The position numbers and the translations under genes were made by a program. A stretch of DNA of 64,000 bases from NCBI GenBank assembly GCA_026120035.1, contig JALRME010000002.1:1860001-1924000 (forward strand), given 5' to 3'. The notes beneath the pieces were generated by a model. It saw only the letters and a program-made list of their open reading frames with translations, had not been told where the DNA came from and did no database searches. Source of the stretch: Coleophoma eucalyptorum (lineage: Eukaryota; Ascomycota; Leotiomycetes; Helotiales; Dermateaceae). Positions 46,264 to 59,173 of the stretch are shown here, one piece after another (position 1 is the first letter of the stretch; each line of letters opens with the position of its first letter).

Positions 46264-48742
46264 ATGTCGTCGACGAGCCCAAACCAAATTGAGGGTGGTA
46301 TGTTTATTCAATCCACATGAATAGTATCTCGAAATTCACGGTGACACTTCTTTAGCAACTGCATATCCTCCATACACAACCACCTTTGAAGCCTTTGATG
46401 CTCTAACCACCCAAGCAAAAGAACAAGCTACAGTTGAAGAGAATATCAGTGGTAGGTCTTTCAAGTCAAAGAAGTCAGATCTTCAAGGTTATCCTGACAC
46501 CCTTTCAGTAAACACACAGCTCTCAGACTTGATCGCCTTCAAGTCTTCTGAGCCCCTGGTTACCCAAGCTACTGAGGCAACTTCAGTTGATAAGAATACC
46601 ACTGGTAAGGCTTTTCGATCCACGCTCATATCATATTGACATTCACACTGATGATATTTCAGCCAACGCACAACCTCCCAATACCATAATCCTTTTCATT
46701 TCAGCTACGCAAGTCAGACAACTGATTGCAACTGACGAGAACATCCCTGGTAAGTGTCAGACCTTTGAATTCCATCTACTCATTATCTATTGATGACCAC
46801 CCGCAATGATCTTTCACAAGAGCTTTTGCTGACGTGACGCGCGACTTACCAGCCATCACTGTCACCCACCACAACCATCCATCGTGCCCTGAGCTTCATT
46901 TGCGAGGAGGTGGTCGTGATATCCCCAGAAAGAAGAAAGGTAGATTCACTAAGGAGGTTCTACGCTGCAACAACTGTGTAAAGCTACATAAGCAGTGTGA
47001 CTTGACCCATCCTACTTGTGGTCGGTGTGAAGAGTCTGGCAAAGTCTGCGAGTGGCCAGCATCAGCCTTTGAATCAACTTCCGAAGGAGAAGAAGACGAC
47101 AACTTGACGCTCGACCAACTTCGATCTTGTGAGTACCTTTTCCTATCAGTTGACGATAGCTATTGTCTCCTTTCCCTTTGGCCTCGAGCATTAAAGGAGC
47201 CTGAGTATTCTGAACACCACTAACTTGACCACAGTCAATCAACAAGAAGAAACCATGCCTTCCCAAAATAGCCGAATACCTCCTAAGTTCGACGAGGATA
47301 AGTCCGCTGAGAAGGATTTCAAGATACCAAAGGACAATCGAACCGCAGATGCTCCAGACACTGTCCGTACGTTCAGAAGTGGACGTGTCTTGGATACCCG
47401 AGCTGCAAGAGCCGCTGGTGCAAGCAATGCTAGCAGCGCCAATGCAACTCCAGTTCAAGCTGCCGTAGCCCATGCTAGACCTGGTACGGCTATTCGTCAC
47501 AAGAGTAAGTCTGGAAAGGGCGGCAAGAAGGGAAAGAAAGGAAAGAAGACCAAGAAGTCAAAGAAGACCCAGAAGGCCGAGACAGACGATGATGAATCTT
47601 CTTCCGATGAGGTTATTCATGAAGATGATGATGTTATTATGGAGGACATCTATGATGCCCCTGCTGAAGATCGACCAACAACCGGCGGAAAGACCATTAT
47701 CCCTACGATGACAGCAGCAGGACCAGCACTTCAGCCTGTCTACCAAACTGAAGGCAATGTTCGCTGCTACGCTTCTCATCGTCCTGCTGGTGGAGCAAAT
47801 CCTTTCGGCGTTCCTGCAGCAACTCTTGAAGCTATCGCAGCACAAGAGCGTGGCGAATATCGTGATATGGCCCAAGCTACCAGAACTATTAACAATCGCC
47901 ATGCCTGCAACGCTGAAGCTCAGAGCTATTACCAGGATGACTTCTCCCCAGCTATGCCTGGTGGTCGTGAGGTATCTAACAACCGTCACCGAGGCAATAA
48001 TGCTCAAGCTCAGAGCTACTACCAGGGTGACTTCTCCCCGGCTATGTCTATTGGTGGAGCATCTACTCGTCGCCAAGGTAATAATGCCCAAACACAGAGC
48101 CATGCTCAGAACAATTTCACCGCAGCTACGCCTGCTGCTCGTGAGGAAGCCCCCAACCGTCGTCGTGCGGCAAACAACCCTCCTGCTCCCCGTCGTTCCG
48201 AGAATGACTTCACCACACCCATGCCATCTGCTCGCGAAGAGCATCACCCACCACAGCCAACTGTCATGGACGGCGAGGAGTCATCAGACTCTGATTCTGA
48301 GAACCCACCTCCAGGAGTTCGCCCACCAGGAGTCCCTGCAAATCCTCATGCCGAAAGACAAGCCCAGATGGATTCTCTCGCTGCTAGAGTTGCTCGCGAT
48401 GTCGCTTGGTTGACATCAGGACAAGCCTGCACTGAAGCCCGTGCTGGCGCTATCATTGATGATGCTGCTGACGGTTCGACTTCGTCGGAGGAGACATTGC
48501 CAGACGCTGACCTCGGTCAGTGGAATCCACCACAGGGTCGCAACGGTGAAGATGGAGAGGGAGATGGAGTTGGAGGTGGGGGTCGCACCCCACCTTTTTT
48601 ACGGACTTTCTTCGAGCCTCACCGCTCACCAACTCCTGAGCCTGAACCAGTCACCCGCGACACCAATGTCGACTACTACGGAATGGCTGGAATCACTGAA
48701 GAGGACTTGAACGAGGCAAGCGAGTTCTACAAGTACTTCTAG
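46264..48742 (+). CDS. Zn2Cys6 protein with duplicated small exons and a repetitive tail
   Basis: Six exons, 46264-46297, 46356-46451, 46509-46604, 46663-46749, 46853-47128 and 47235-48742, give 698 residues; every intron is in phase 1. Exons 2 and 3 are both 96 bases and exon 4 is 87; they encode related segments ending in TQA.E.ATVEENIS / TQATEATSVDKNTT / TQVRQLIATDENIP, so they look like an exon duplicated in tandem. Exon 5 encodes a fungal Zn2Cys6 cluster, C-x2-C-x6-C-x6-C-x2-C-x6-C, residues about 143-170, preceded by a basic RKKKGR patch. Exon 6 encodes a Lys-rich stretch (KGGKKGKKGKK), an acidic stretch, four ~29-residue repeats (AQSYYQ.DFSPAM type, 47891-48245) and the end GITEEDLNEASEFYKYF. 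A DNA-binding regulator is likely from the cluster, but no fungal transcription-factor middle domain is present. I do not recognise an orthologue. Confidence 0.8.
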
Positions 48743-49798
48743 CCGTGAAGTAGGATGGGATGGAGAGGAGATTAGTAGAGCAGGGTGAGATGGAGACCTT
48801 CAGGTCTTGCATTTTTGTATAATTAGTGTATCTCAGCAAGATGGCCTTACCTGTAGTAGAGTAGAAGTTCCCTGGCCAGGAACAGCTTTCTTCTAGAAGA
48901 AGCACCTTTCTTTCTCAAGTAGTAATCAATCCAACTCAATTTTTCCATAAAACAAGCCGCCACTTTCTATTATTGACCTAATTAATGAAACTACAATACA
49001 ATCGTGATCATCCTTATGATATTCAGTGCACTGAAACGTTCTTATTATTGGATCCTCAGTCTGATTCAACTTGTGTGAAGGGGTTATACCTTCAATTTCC
49101 GAGATGTAATTACTTCACATAACAGGAAGGAGGCATGCCAGCTATAGAAGTGAAATGGAGAGAGGTTGACTGTCGAAGAAGCTGAAGTGACAACTGACAA
49201 TTTAAGCGACGTTGATCAACCGTGGTCTGGCTCAGCTTAGCGATCGATCAAGTTAGAATAGCTCGATTTACAGCCTGTTCGAAGTCTTTGAAAATAGTAT
49301 CTGAGCACCTTGGAAATGTTTCTAGGTGTGAAATACAAGGGTTTTGCATACGTAATCCTACGAACTTTCTCAAAAAGCTATTTCATACCTATACGCAAAA
49401 CTCCTTCGAGTTTGTCATCGGGTTTGGGACCTATAAACCTGAGGCTGTGAGAGTGGAGCCTTACATTTTTGATAGCGAAATGATGGAACCATTCTGCGCT
49501 GTTATTACTCCAGCGGTATTGTCGGTGGTGAATATTCAACTAAAAGTTGGGCCAAAGAAAGATAGGAGCTGTACGTGGATGTAGAGATGGATGTGATTCT
49601 ATCTTCCTGCTGAAATCAAGTCCCTAAGTGAAAAGGAATGGCCTATAATTGCTTGGATGATGGCTGAAATGTTAATTATATGATTAAGTTCATAAAGCAT
49701 CAATAAAATTCTTTGATTAAGCTTTGAAATAATCGTGATTCATTAGTTCATAACTAGTGTGCCAAACATATCCACTTGTTCATCATCCTCCAACAGCA
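48743..49798. other. Convergent 3' region, no supported gene
   Basis: About 1 kb between two converging genes. An open frame at 49222-49584 (120 codons) starts at GTG, has no usable ATG near its start and no recognisable domain. It may be a decayed or spurious ORF. Confidence 0.5.
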
Positions 49799-52311
49799 TT
49801 ACTCGATACTATCTGTCTCAAAATACGGGTTGTTAGGATCATATGGGAATTTCCTTATAACCACATCTCCGACATATTTTTCCAAATCGGGCTGCACACT
49901 TTCGACATCAATACTACAAGTAGGCTCCTGTTGGCCGAACTCAATAACCTGGCTGGTGTTTCCACCTGCATATTGGATTCTGACCTGGTTAACCGTCTCA
50001 CGAGAAGGATCCCTGGGTAAATAATTCAAAGGCATGATCTGAAGACCGCTGTGTGCGGTACTGAAGACTGTATTCGGTAGATCACCCGTATGCGGGACAT
50101 GGTGCATACCGAGATTAAACCAGACCACAATATCTTCTTGCAGCAGAGATTCGCTATTGAAGAAATCGTTAAAATTGATAGTTGGATTGGCTACATCCTG
50201 CGTGTTATAAGGATACGCGGATCGAGGTTCGGTATCATGCTGGCGAGTTACGAAGATGTCGTGTGTTGCCCATTGTGCAGCGTTGACAAGATTGCTACTG
50301 TTTTCTACTGTGACATGGATCGTCGGTGATGAAGGTAAGATACGGTAGCCTCGAGGACTGCCATATTCGTTCAACTGATCCAAATTTTGGATAATATATT
50401 GCGTAGCGCCATTGGATATCCAGTCGAGTTTGCCTTCGTCTTCGTTCGTGATCTGTGTTCGCTGTAGCTTCATTGTATTGCGTGATTGCCCATCCGACCA
50501 CGGGTAGACTTCTGAGACTGGAACATTGGTACTTGTTGTCATAGTATTTGCGGTACCCAGGATGTCAAAGTCGATTTTGAAATTTAAGACTGGCAAAGGG
50601 GATTAGCTTTTTTTCCTTTCCGGTTATGAAAGGATGCTCACCATGATCATGCATAGAGCCCGAAAGGGCATCGTGGATCTGATATCCGTAGTCACCATTC
50701 TTGGCAAAGAAAGCACTCTGGATATAACCGGAAGCGCGAACATTAATATTGATGGACCCATCCATATGAAACTCGTAAGAGAACATATAATCATAGTTCC
50801 CAACAGTACAAACCGTTCGAACTGTGAAGAAGATATTTTTAGTCGCGCTAACATAAGCAGAGGTGCTGTGGCGCTGGATAGGATAGTTTGAATCGACTTC
50901 GAAAAGACAAATACTGTCAATATGGGTATGTGTAGTCTCAGCGGTGTAGAAAGTGGTGTTCATGTAAGTTGCATGGGATGGACAATCGTAGCCTTTTACG
51001 AGCTCGAACGCATATGTCCCGAACCCATAATACGTATCAAGGTATGCTGTTCCACTCTGGACTGGATCGTTTCCAGCGTAATGTGCCAGAGCTTCCTGCA
51101 AACCAAGCTCATAAATAATTCTTTCTCCCTTGTACTTGATATCATGCAGATGCATCCCAGTATCACGAGAGAAAGAGATGTAGAACTCAAAATCCATCCA
51201 CTTGACATACTTTTGCTCAGGGTCTGCAAAATATCGTGATCCAGATGGAGCAATAGACATTGGAGGGAAATTAGTATCAAGAGGAGGGATATCTCCAGCC
51301 TGGTCAGTCCATGCCCACTCGCCATCGATGTTCATGGGCAGCTTTTCAAACCCAGGAGAATAATAAGCTGCCCGGAATTCATCTGTGGTAGCATAGAAAA
51401 TATCATTATAGAGCCACCCGTCAAGTGTCCATTTCGAAGGATCTCGGCCAGTAACATTCGACTTGAAAAAAAGCCCAAGAGGAAGTAGAGTGCCAGAATC
51501 CATCTCAGTTGTAGGGAGGCTCCAGAATGTGTCCCAGCGAATGACACCATCATACTGCCAAAGAGGATCAATTCCCCAGACATCAAGCGTATCATTGTCC
51601 AACCCGAGGACAGATCCATTAAAGAGATCCAGAGTAATGTCGAGGATAGATGCACTGACCTTGTAGAGCCATTCGGAATACAAAGTGTCACTGTCGGCAT
51701 CAAGATTTCTAATCTTTCCTTCCGTCTTTCGGGTATATGGGTATGTCAATGGTTGCATCTTTGTAGTGACGTTGGAAATAGGTAGAGGTCCAACTAAGAG
51801 ATCTTGATAATAAGGATCGATGGAAGCTCGGTGGTCAAGAACCACATGCGCATACCTCAATGGAGCCGTTCCATTTCCATCTAGATAGCTGACAACGTCG
51901 GTTTTGTTTGGTTCCATGAGCTCTACAAGGAGCCTAGTAAGGCCTTAGCACAGAATACAAATTTTGGGCTTTATAAAAAATTGCTTACACCGAATTGTCC
52001 CATTCTCCAGCATCTGCAGCGGCTGTCAAATTTAGGGTAGGCTGGCCAAAGAGCCACTTCAGAACAGAGGCTGCTTCATCGTCGCTCAAGCTAGCCCATG
52101 GATTTATATTTGGGGCACTGATTGATTGCGCCCCTGGAGCTGCACAAGATGTACCGGAATATTGACGTTTGGTTCCAGAATGGTAACCATTCTTTTGACG
52201 ACCATTTCTAAAGGCGATTGATTTGGGTTGTGGTCTTGCAGCTATGAGTTGTGGGAAGATGATAAAGATACTAGCAAACCAAAAGCTGAGGAATGAGACG
52301 GTAGGCTTCAT
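49799..52311 (-). CDS. Secreted copper amine oxidase
   Basis: Model complement(49799-50589, 50642-51933, 51989-52311), 801 residues; introns of 52 and 55 bases join in phase, the first restoring NSVLLVELMEPNKTD. An N-terminal signal peptide is clear (MKPTVSFLSFWFASIFIIFPQLIAA cut into a short hydrophobic core, cleavage near ARP). Catalytic features of the TPQ enzymes: cofactor Tyr in VGNYDY (about residue 488), catalytic-base Asp in YLDTYYGFG (about 407), copper His pair HDHV, and the third copper His in GMHHVPHTGDLPNT. GYDCP and SICLFE supply the conserved disulfide. The family oxidises primary amines to aldehydes, releasing ammonia and hydrogen peroxide. Secretion suggests use of external amines as nitrogen source or wall-related chemistry; the substrate is unknown. 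Several N-glycosylation sequons are present. Confidence 0.93.
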
Positions 52312-53124
52312 TCTGGTGGTTTATTGGCTTCACCCAAGACTAATTCACTGCTACGATGACGGAAGCTACACCGCCGAGAAATAACATGGTGGGCAAGGCT
52401 TTATAGTGATTTGGCCAGCAGGTGTGCCACTTAACTACCGCATATCGGAGAACGAAATCCTCGACGTTGCACCTGTATACGCGGCTCTATATCGGCTATG
52501 ACATGGCTAACGGCGTGAGAAGTGGGAGAACGAAGTATCTGGCACAGAGTTTATGCTATTGTCTTCCCAGTCACGGAGTAATAACCTTGGTTCCGGTGAG
52601 CTACTTACAGGCTATAAATGTCACTGACAACAACAAAAGCACCAATGAGCCGGCAAGGCCTGCTCCATCCGGCATGGTTAGCATCAAAGGCTCATGCAGC
52701 TGCAGGAACAATAGCCCCCCACTTCTGAAGCGCTATCTAGAGATAAGACTTTTCGAAGTCGTTTGCTCCGGACCAGTGAACTCTGATATGTAGTATCTAG
52801 ACCTGATCAAGCAGGTCTATGCTTGGTCTCCCCATTGTTTGATTGTGCAGTAGATGTATTATCGGCGCCAGGTTCAAAAGCGGCTGTTGATTGCGGCTCG
52901 CTTACAGGCGAGCAAGGATAACCACATTTCTTTGGCTACGCTTCCTATGGTGGTAAGAGCAGCAGGTGATAGAGAAGATGGGATGATCTGGTGCTAGTGA
53001 TGGACTTTGGAGGAAGCAGGAACTTGACCCTTGGGTTATCAATAGGATCGGGTCGCTACGGCTTCACATAGGACCTCTAATCATATATTTGCTGGAAAAG
53101 GACAAAAGAGCATATTCAATTCAA
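52312..53124. other. Intergenic region upstream of the amine oxidase
   Basis: About 800 bases holding the amine oxidase promoter and the EFL1 3' UTR. A 123-codon open frame on the plus strand (52422-52793) shows no domain and I do not support it as a gene. Confidence 0.5.
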
Positions 53125-56100
53125 CTACCGCTTCAGATTCTTTTGTTTTTCCGCATCCTTGACAAGCTTTCGCCCTTGAACCATCAACCCCTTCCTCACC
53201 CTCACAGCATCCATATACCGCTTCGCAACATTCTCCTTATCAGCCAGCTCTCCTAGATCCTCCAGATCATCTTCGGTGAAGGGGACCCAGAAAGGATCCT
53301 CGTCTAGGATCTCGAAGCCTTGGAAGATCAACTGCGGCGAAGCTGCTCCGGACGTTCGCTTGCGGATTTCGTCGCTGAACCCGAAGGACTCGGCAACAGG
53401 GAGTAGCGAGAGAATGGTGAAGAATGGAGTCCCCTCTTTAAGGGACTCTGAAAGGATGCGTCCTCTTCTTCTAGTCAGGACATCGTAGACTCGACCAAGA
53501 ACCTCGGCTAGAATAGTGTGTTAGTGTCATGCGTGGAGAACAGTCAGAAGAAGACTTACTGCTTGCTTGAATCTCACATGAGTACATAGCCAACAATAAT
53601 CGAGGACTCCAGTCCAAGAAGCCCTGTTTTATTGATTCGCGTACGGTCTTGATCACCTCTCCGGTAAGACGACCAATACTGTCTCTTGCTGATGTTTCGT
53701 CTTCTGTGGGGTTGATGTTGACTTCCTCCAAGAATACAGCGATGCCCTGCACAGGCTCGTTGCACAAAGGCCCTTGTGCTGTCGCAAGTTGGAATGCATA
53801 ACTGATTTTATCAGAAAAGTCTCGAGGTTGTAATGTGTCACTAGTGGCTTGGTGTATTTCCTCTGAGGAATCTCGCAGGCTTAATGATATTTAGCAACAA
53901 GCATGGTCAATCGATATGTAATGTACTCACAAGCGACCGCACACTCCTTCCTTGGTGGCGTCAATTAACAAATTTGGACCTGTCCGACGAGGGCCAAAGG
54001 CTGCAACTTGTTCCACGGCGTTTGCCCAGATTTCTCGTTGTCCCTTGACGCTCTCGAATGCCTTTTGCAGCTGACCCTTGAACTCAGGGAGCGAAAGACT
54101 TTGGGTGCCTCCCACTATATTGTCGTCGATATCCTCTTGTTCAACTCCATCGGCAGTCTCACCTGTCTTCTGACCAAGTTCTTCTGCTTGGCGATCAGAG
54201 TAGAGTCGTTTGACGGCACCCGAATTCTTGCTAAGGAATTCAGTGACCTCACTTGGCAAAGGCCGAACCCGCAGGCGTATCGTAACTTGTTTTGAAGAGG
54301 TGACGCCGATCACAGCACCTCTGCCGAGCTCTTTATTTATTGGTGGCTTCATCTCCTCAGCTCGAACAATGGTTTCTCGGTATGGAACAATGGGTTCTCC
54401 AGCCTGAATCTCACACCCTGCAAACCGCTCCCGGAGATCCGTCAAACAACGCTCCAAATGCAGCTCTCCAGCAGTGAGGAGAACGTGTTCACCGCTTTGA
54501 AACTGCTCATACTCTGCACAAGGATCGCTTTGCACCAGTAACTTCAATCCGTGAATCATTTTGTCTAGGTCTGCTGGGTTGACTGGCTCCAGGGCGACCC
54601 TAACAATAGGCTGGGAGGCCATGTTGACACCAGCGAGGTTGACACTACCTTCGAGTTGACTGCAAAGAGTGCCTGATTTGAGGACATGGCCTTCTAGTCC
54701 AGCGATACCAAACACCACACCTGCAGGGACAGAATTTAATGGTTCAAGACCGCGTCCCATCAACAGATATAATGCAGTAATGGTGACTTTCTGTGGTTCT
54801 GGGTAATTATGTGGATGAGCCGGAGTAAACTTAGGGTTGAGCACATATACTTCATCGCCAACGGACAAGGTTCCAGAGTAGATACGAGCAAATCCAATGA
54901 GCTGCTCCGGATCCGGGAGCTTCTCACCATCGGCTTTCTCCTCCAGTGTGGTGGATCCAAGAGTATCAGTGAGTCCATCAAGAGGATCTGGCTCCCGACC
55001 GTCGGCAATAGCTTGGGCTCTTGCAATCTCAGCTCTCTTCTTCCTGCCCATTTCTCGAGCTTCCTCTGGAGTCATCAGCCCAGCGCGCCGTTTGTTTTCA
55101 GGCAATTCGCTTGCTGGTATTGAAACCATCTTGCTCACATATACAACAACAGGTTCGGACTTGGAGATCTTGGACTTGACCATTGCTTCTCTAACAGCAG
55201 CATCGACGCTTGAGGCTCCTGGTGAATCATCAATGAGGCCTGGCAACCTCATTTCCTGTGCTACGACGGGAGATGGCAAAGACTCAATGGCTGACACCAG
55301 AAGGGCAGTAGATAATGGCAACCAGGCGGAGAAAAGGGCTGTGAGGATTGCCCTGGGATCTCTAGACTTGACGATATGCGCTGGAAGAGTAATTCCCAAA
55401 GACTTCGTAATCTTCTCGGTCATGGTAGGATCACTATGCACACACGAGTCAGAAGGCTCAAAGAATAGTTTCGACTAATACAACTGCCAGTAGAAAAAAA
55501 GAATAGGAAATCCACGCACCCCTTCCCTTTGTCCCCACCTGTTGTTGCTTGGTATACTGCCCAGATTTGCTCCAGAACTAGTTGTACAAACATTGGCTTA
55601 AGAGATCGACCTTTCAAGTGCTTTTGTGCAAGTACTTTCTTTGTCTTGGGATCAAGATAAAAGTCTCCCCAGAGAACCTTTTCCATGATGTTACGTCTAA
55701 TGCCCAATTTTTTTTCATAGAGACTGGCGAACTGCCGGACAGTAAATGCCCATCCGTCTATAGCACTGCTAAATATGACGTTATTCTTTTCTGGAGCAAA
55801 GTAGAGATCCTCGTCATCTTTTTCTTCAAATTCCTGGGTTGAGGCGATCGTCTCGGTATCAACTGATCCATTGGCATCATTGGCAGCTTCCCTATCTGCC
55901 TTCTCTTGTTGCTTAGCGGCGGCAGCAGCAATCCTTTCGTCGACCCTCTCTCTCCAATTTAGGTCTTCCTCCATTCTCTCACCTTGGAAAAAGCTACCCA
56001 GAACTGCATTGACTTGCTCAAGCAACTGGCTCAAATGTGTATAAGCTTCTGCAGGGGTCATTTTCAGCTCAGTGATCAGCCTATCCATTTTATTTATGAC

Positions 56101-56669
56101 CAGTAACGGCTTCATATGTTCAACCCATGTCTGTCGCAATACAGTGACAGTCTGACTACAGACCCCCTCCACAGCATCCACTAAGACGATGGCACCATCA
56201 CATAATCGTGAGGCTGTAGAAACTTCACTGCTGAAGTCGATATGTCCAGGCGAATCTATCAGGTTAATGAGGTATTCCTTGGCTTCTGGGGTTGCCTCCG
56301 GCGCAGAACGGCGCAACATAGAGAAATATAACGAAATTGCAGAGGACTCCATGGTAATGCCACGTAGCTGCTCGTCAGGTCGTGAGTCGAGATACCTGAT
56401 CTTTCCTGCCAGCTTCGGGGATATGATGCCGTTCGTCGCAATGAGGGCATCGGTGAGCGATGTCTTCCCATGATCCTGAGTTCAAATTAGCAAGAGGCGC
56501 TGCCATATCGCAAGACGGCTGGAGACTCACAACGTGTGCTAAAATACAGATCTTGAGAGTTGAGCGTCAGTATGCTGGTCCTACCTCGCCATTCACGCAG
56601 ACATACATTTCTAATGCCATCTGGATTTCGTTGCAGCGCAACCAGTTTTTCTGGGTTAACGACAGGCAT
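53125..56669 (-). CDS. EFL1: EFL1/RIA1, EF-2-like GTPase of 60S ribosome maturation
   Basis: Six exons: complement(53125-53507, 53560-53879, 53931-55433, 55520-56475, 56531-56551, 56607-56669), 1081 residues, all junctions in phase. The second exon is a 21-base microexon (ICILAHV) and its downstream intron cuts the P-loop AHV|DHGKTS. GTPase motifs: [25 protein letters not shown] charged insertion after NKMD (about residues 180-260) distinguishes Efl1 from EF-2. Domain II and the EF-2-like C-terminal domains follow ([33 protein letters not shown]). The protein ends [12 protein letters not shown]. Efl1 acts with Sdo1/SBDS in the cytoplasm to release Tif6/eIF6 from pre-60S subunits. The diphthamide loop of EF-2 is not evident, as expected. 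Identification is firm. Confidence 0.95.
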
Positions 56670-57879
56670 CTTGGGTAAGTGTTCTCCCCCACGGAGCCGC
56701 TGACTAAGTGTGTAACGGGAGAAACAAGGCCTTTAGAGAAGCAAGAAAAATGAAAGGAAGGACTGCTATCACCACAATTCACAAAATTTCGAAGAGCATT
56801 CTGCGCTCTGCGTCACTGCTACCTAACCCCACTATGAATGACTAATAATGCACCCCACCAAATGCTACCATGTCACGTGGGATATCACATATCGCATTTG
56901 TGCGTCTACCTCTGCACATTTGCATAGACCAGGACTGAAAATGTATGTGTATGAGGTGAGAAGTCTCTCCCTGCTCGGAAGATGAACGAGCCAGCGATGA
57001 GTCCCCACAAAAGGAGTTCGACTGGGTGCTTGAGATGATCTCCAGCGTTTGAGCGACGAGCCTTAAATTTTGGCTCAGTGGGAAGCCTCAAGCTGCAACA
57101 GCCGGCCACTCAGATTCATAAGATGTAGCAGTTGAGACGAAACACTAGGGGACGGACAAGTTGGCAGAGCCAGAGGAGGAGTAGTCGTCGACCGGATAAG
57201 AGATGGAGAAGTGATTGTTGGACGTTTCGCATGAACTCAAGATGCCTGGACCGTTCGGATGAGATACTAATTCAGGTGTCAAGTCGGCTGAGCTGTGGAC
57301 TCGGTGGACTCAATACTCATGGTGAAGCACTCCAGCGACCCCTCCTTTCTGGGATCCCTGGCGCGATGCCCCTAGAAAGCAGCGCGCCCTTACTACCAAA
57401 ACCCCTAGAGGCGCCTGAAGTCTTCAGATTCGCGAAGCCGTCAAGCTTCTGTTGGCCAAGAACAATTCTCCGCTACAATCCTAGCCTACGGAGTCCAGTT
57501 TCATCTTAGCATAGCCTTAATCTCCAAGCTTCAAGCTGTCTACGCGACCGTCCAATCGTCAATAGTAAATAATAATAACAATAGTGCTCAGTGTACTGTA
57601 TATCCATAATACCGCCCATTTCGCCTCAAGTCCGGACCTCGATTTCACAGCATGCCACTGTTTGCAGCTGATTGTTGACAGTCGCCTGTTTGGCTAGGCA
57701 CATCGTTTGAATTGCGCTTGCCGTGAGCAGGACTTTTTGCCTTTCCACCGTGGACCGTGGCTTGTGACTTTCCTGGAAACGTCGAATCGCCCCCTTCCAC
57801 CAACTTAGCAACCTTCAAATAGGGGACGCAGCCCGGTGTACACCAGTTGCATGTCTCGCACATCCCTTGGGGACCCATC
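56670..57879. other. Divergent promoter region EFL1 / PH-domain gene
   Basis: About 1.2 kb between divergent starts. An open stretch at 57132-57509 begins with TTG and is Arg/Ser-rich with no domain. Nothing else was recognised, and no tRNA was found by eye. Confidence 0.5.
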
Positions 57880-59173
57880 ATGATCATGGCAGACATTGAA
57901 CGAGCTCCAATGGCAGGTTCTGAGCCCAAGACCATGCCAGAACGTACCTCAGCTCTTCAAATTCCCCCAAGTGTAGTACAACTGCCACCACCCTCCTCCG
58001 GCGCTCGAATTCGAAACTCGCATATTAATCTCGATACCTTTTCGCCTGTCAACCAGAATGGAAGCTTTGAGTTCGACCGTGTCTTGAAGGCTGGCTATGT
58101 ACAGAAGCGGACCCGGAAGACCAAGGTAAGGGATAGTGCAGAGGGGAGCTGTAGACACGGGAGCTGACAAGTTGTGCCAGGCCTGGAAACCAGTCTACTT
58201 AGTTCTTCGGCCGAATTACCTCTCAATATATAAAGACCAAAACGAAGCCAAACTACGACACAAAATCATTCTCTCGGACCTCACCGCCATTGCCTTCCTG
58301 AAGGATCCTAAGCACAAGCGGGAGAACGTCTTTGGCCTATTTTCGCCGTCCCGAAATTATCATTTGGAAGCTGCATCACAGGCCGATGCGAAGCAATGGG
58401 TCGATCTGATCAGACAAGAGGCACGGATCGAGCAAGAGGAGGAGGAAATGTTCTTGGCAAGCCCCGGTGGGCATGCAACCGGCACTTACTGTGGACTTGA
58501 CCACGAGTTTGGAACTCGAAATGAGCGTGAGCGTGAGCAGAATCGATTACACGACGAAAGGTTAGGATCGAGTTCCCCTGAACCTTCAGATCCTATTCAG
58601 CGCATACCGCGAAAGAAGGGGCTTAGCCTTGGAAGGCGGCAGTCACATACACTCGAGTATTCTGGAAATGAATTGGCATCCCATTCAGACATGTCAGATG
58701 TGGATATGCCGAGACCTATAGGGGCTTCAATGGTGTCTTTGCCGGAAGAACCTCTCGCTGTCCAACCACCAGGCAGCAGACCCATGCTACCAGGACGTAA
58801 TGCGAGTCAGATGAGTGGTATTAACGTGCCAGAAGACCCCGAACGTGTCGTTTGGCAAGGTTATCTGCTCTACCTCAAGACAAAACGTGGAGTGCGGCAA
58901 TGGAAAGATCTATGGGCAGTCGTACGACCCAAGAACGTAGCATTCTACAAGAACGATTCAGAATACTCACCGATCCTCATCATACCCCTGACCGCGGTAA
59001 TCAACGCGGTTGAGATTGATCCCCTATCCAAGACAAAGACACACTGCATGCAGTTAATCACGGAGGAGAAAAGCTACAAGTTTTGTGCGCACAATGAGGA
59101 GTCGTTGGATACGTCCCTTGGCACATTCAAAAGTCTATTAGCAAAACGAAAAAACACCGAACCCAGTCGGTGA
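57880..59173 (+). CDS. OPY1: Protein with two PH domains (OPY1-like)
   Basis: Exons 57880-58125 and 58181-59173 give 412 residues; the 55-base intron joins KRTRKTK to AWKPVYLVLR in phase 0, inside the first PH domain. PH1 (about residues 65-160): VLKAGYVQKRTRKTKAWK, then the closing AKQWVDLIRQEA helix. PH2 (about 300-400): WQGYLLYLKTKRGVRQWKDLW with the basic KxKxx..R pattern used for phosphoinositide binding, and a final helix DTSLGTFKSLL. Between them is a disordered Ser-rich linker. Two PH domains and little else fits yeast Opy1, a PtdIns(4,5)P2-binding sensor at the plasma membrane that acts on the kinase Mss4. Start: two in-frame ATGs (57880 and 57886); the first is taken. Family is firm, orthology likely. 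Confidence 0.85.

Noticed and set aside
47558..48247. 229-codon minus-strand ORF inside the Zn2Cys6 gene
   Set aside because: Shadow of repeat-rich exon 6; the plus-strand frame joins four upstream in-phase introns.
49222..49584. 120-codon plus-strand ORF downstream of the Zn2Cys6 gene
   Set aside because: Starts at GTG, has no suitable ATG, no recognisable domain and no convincing splice partner.
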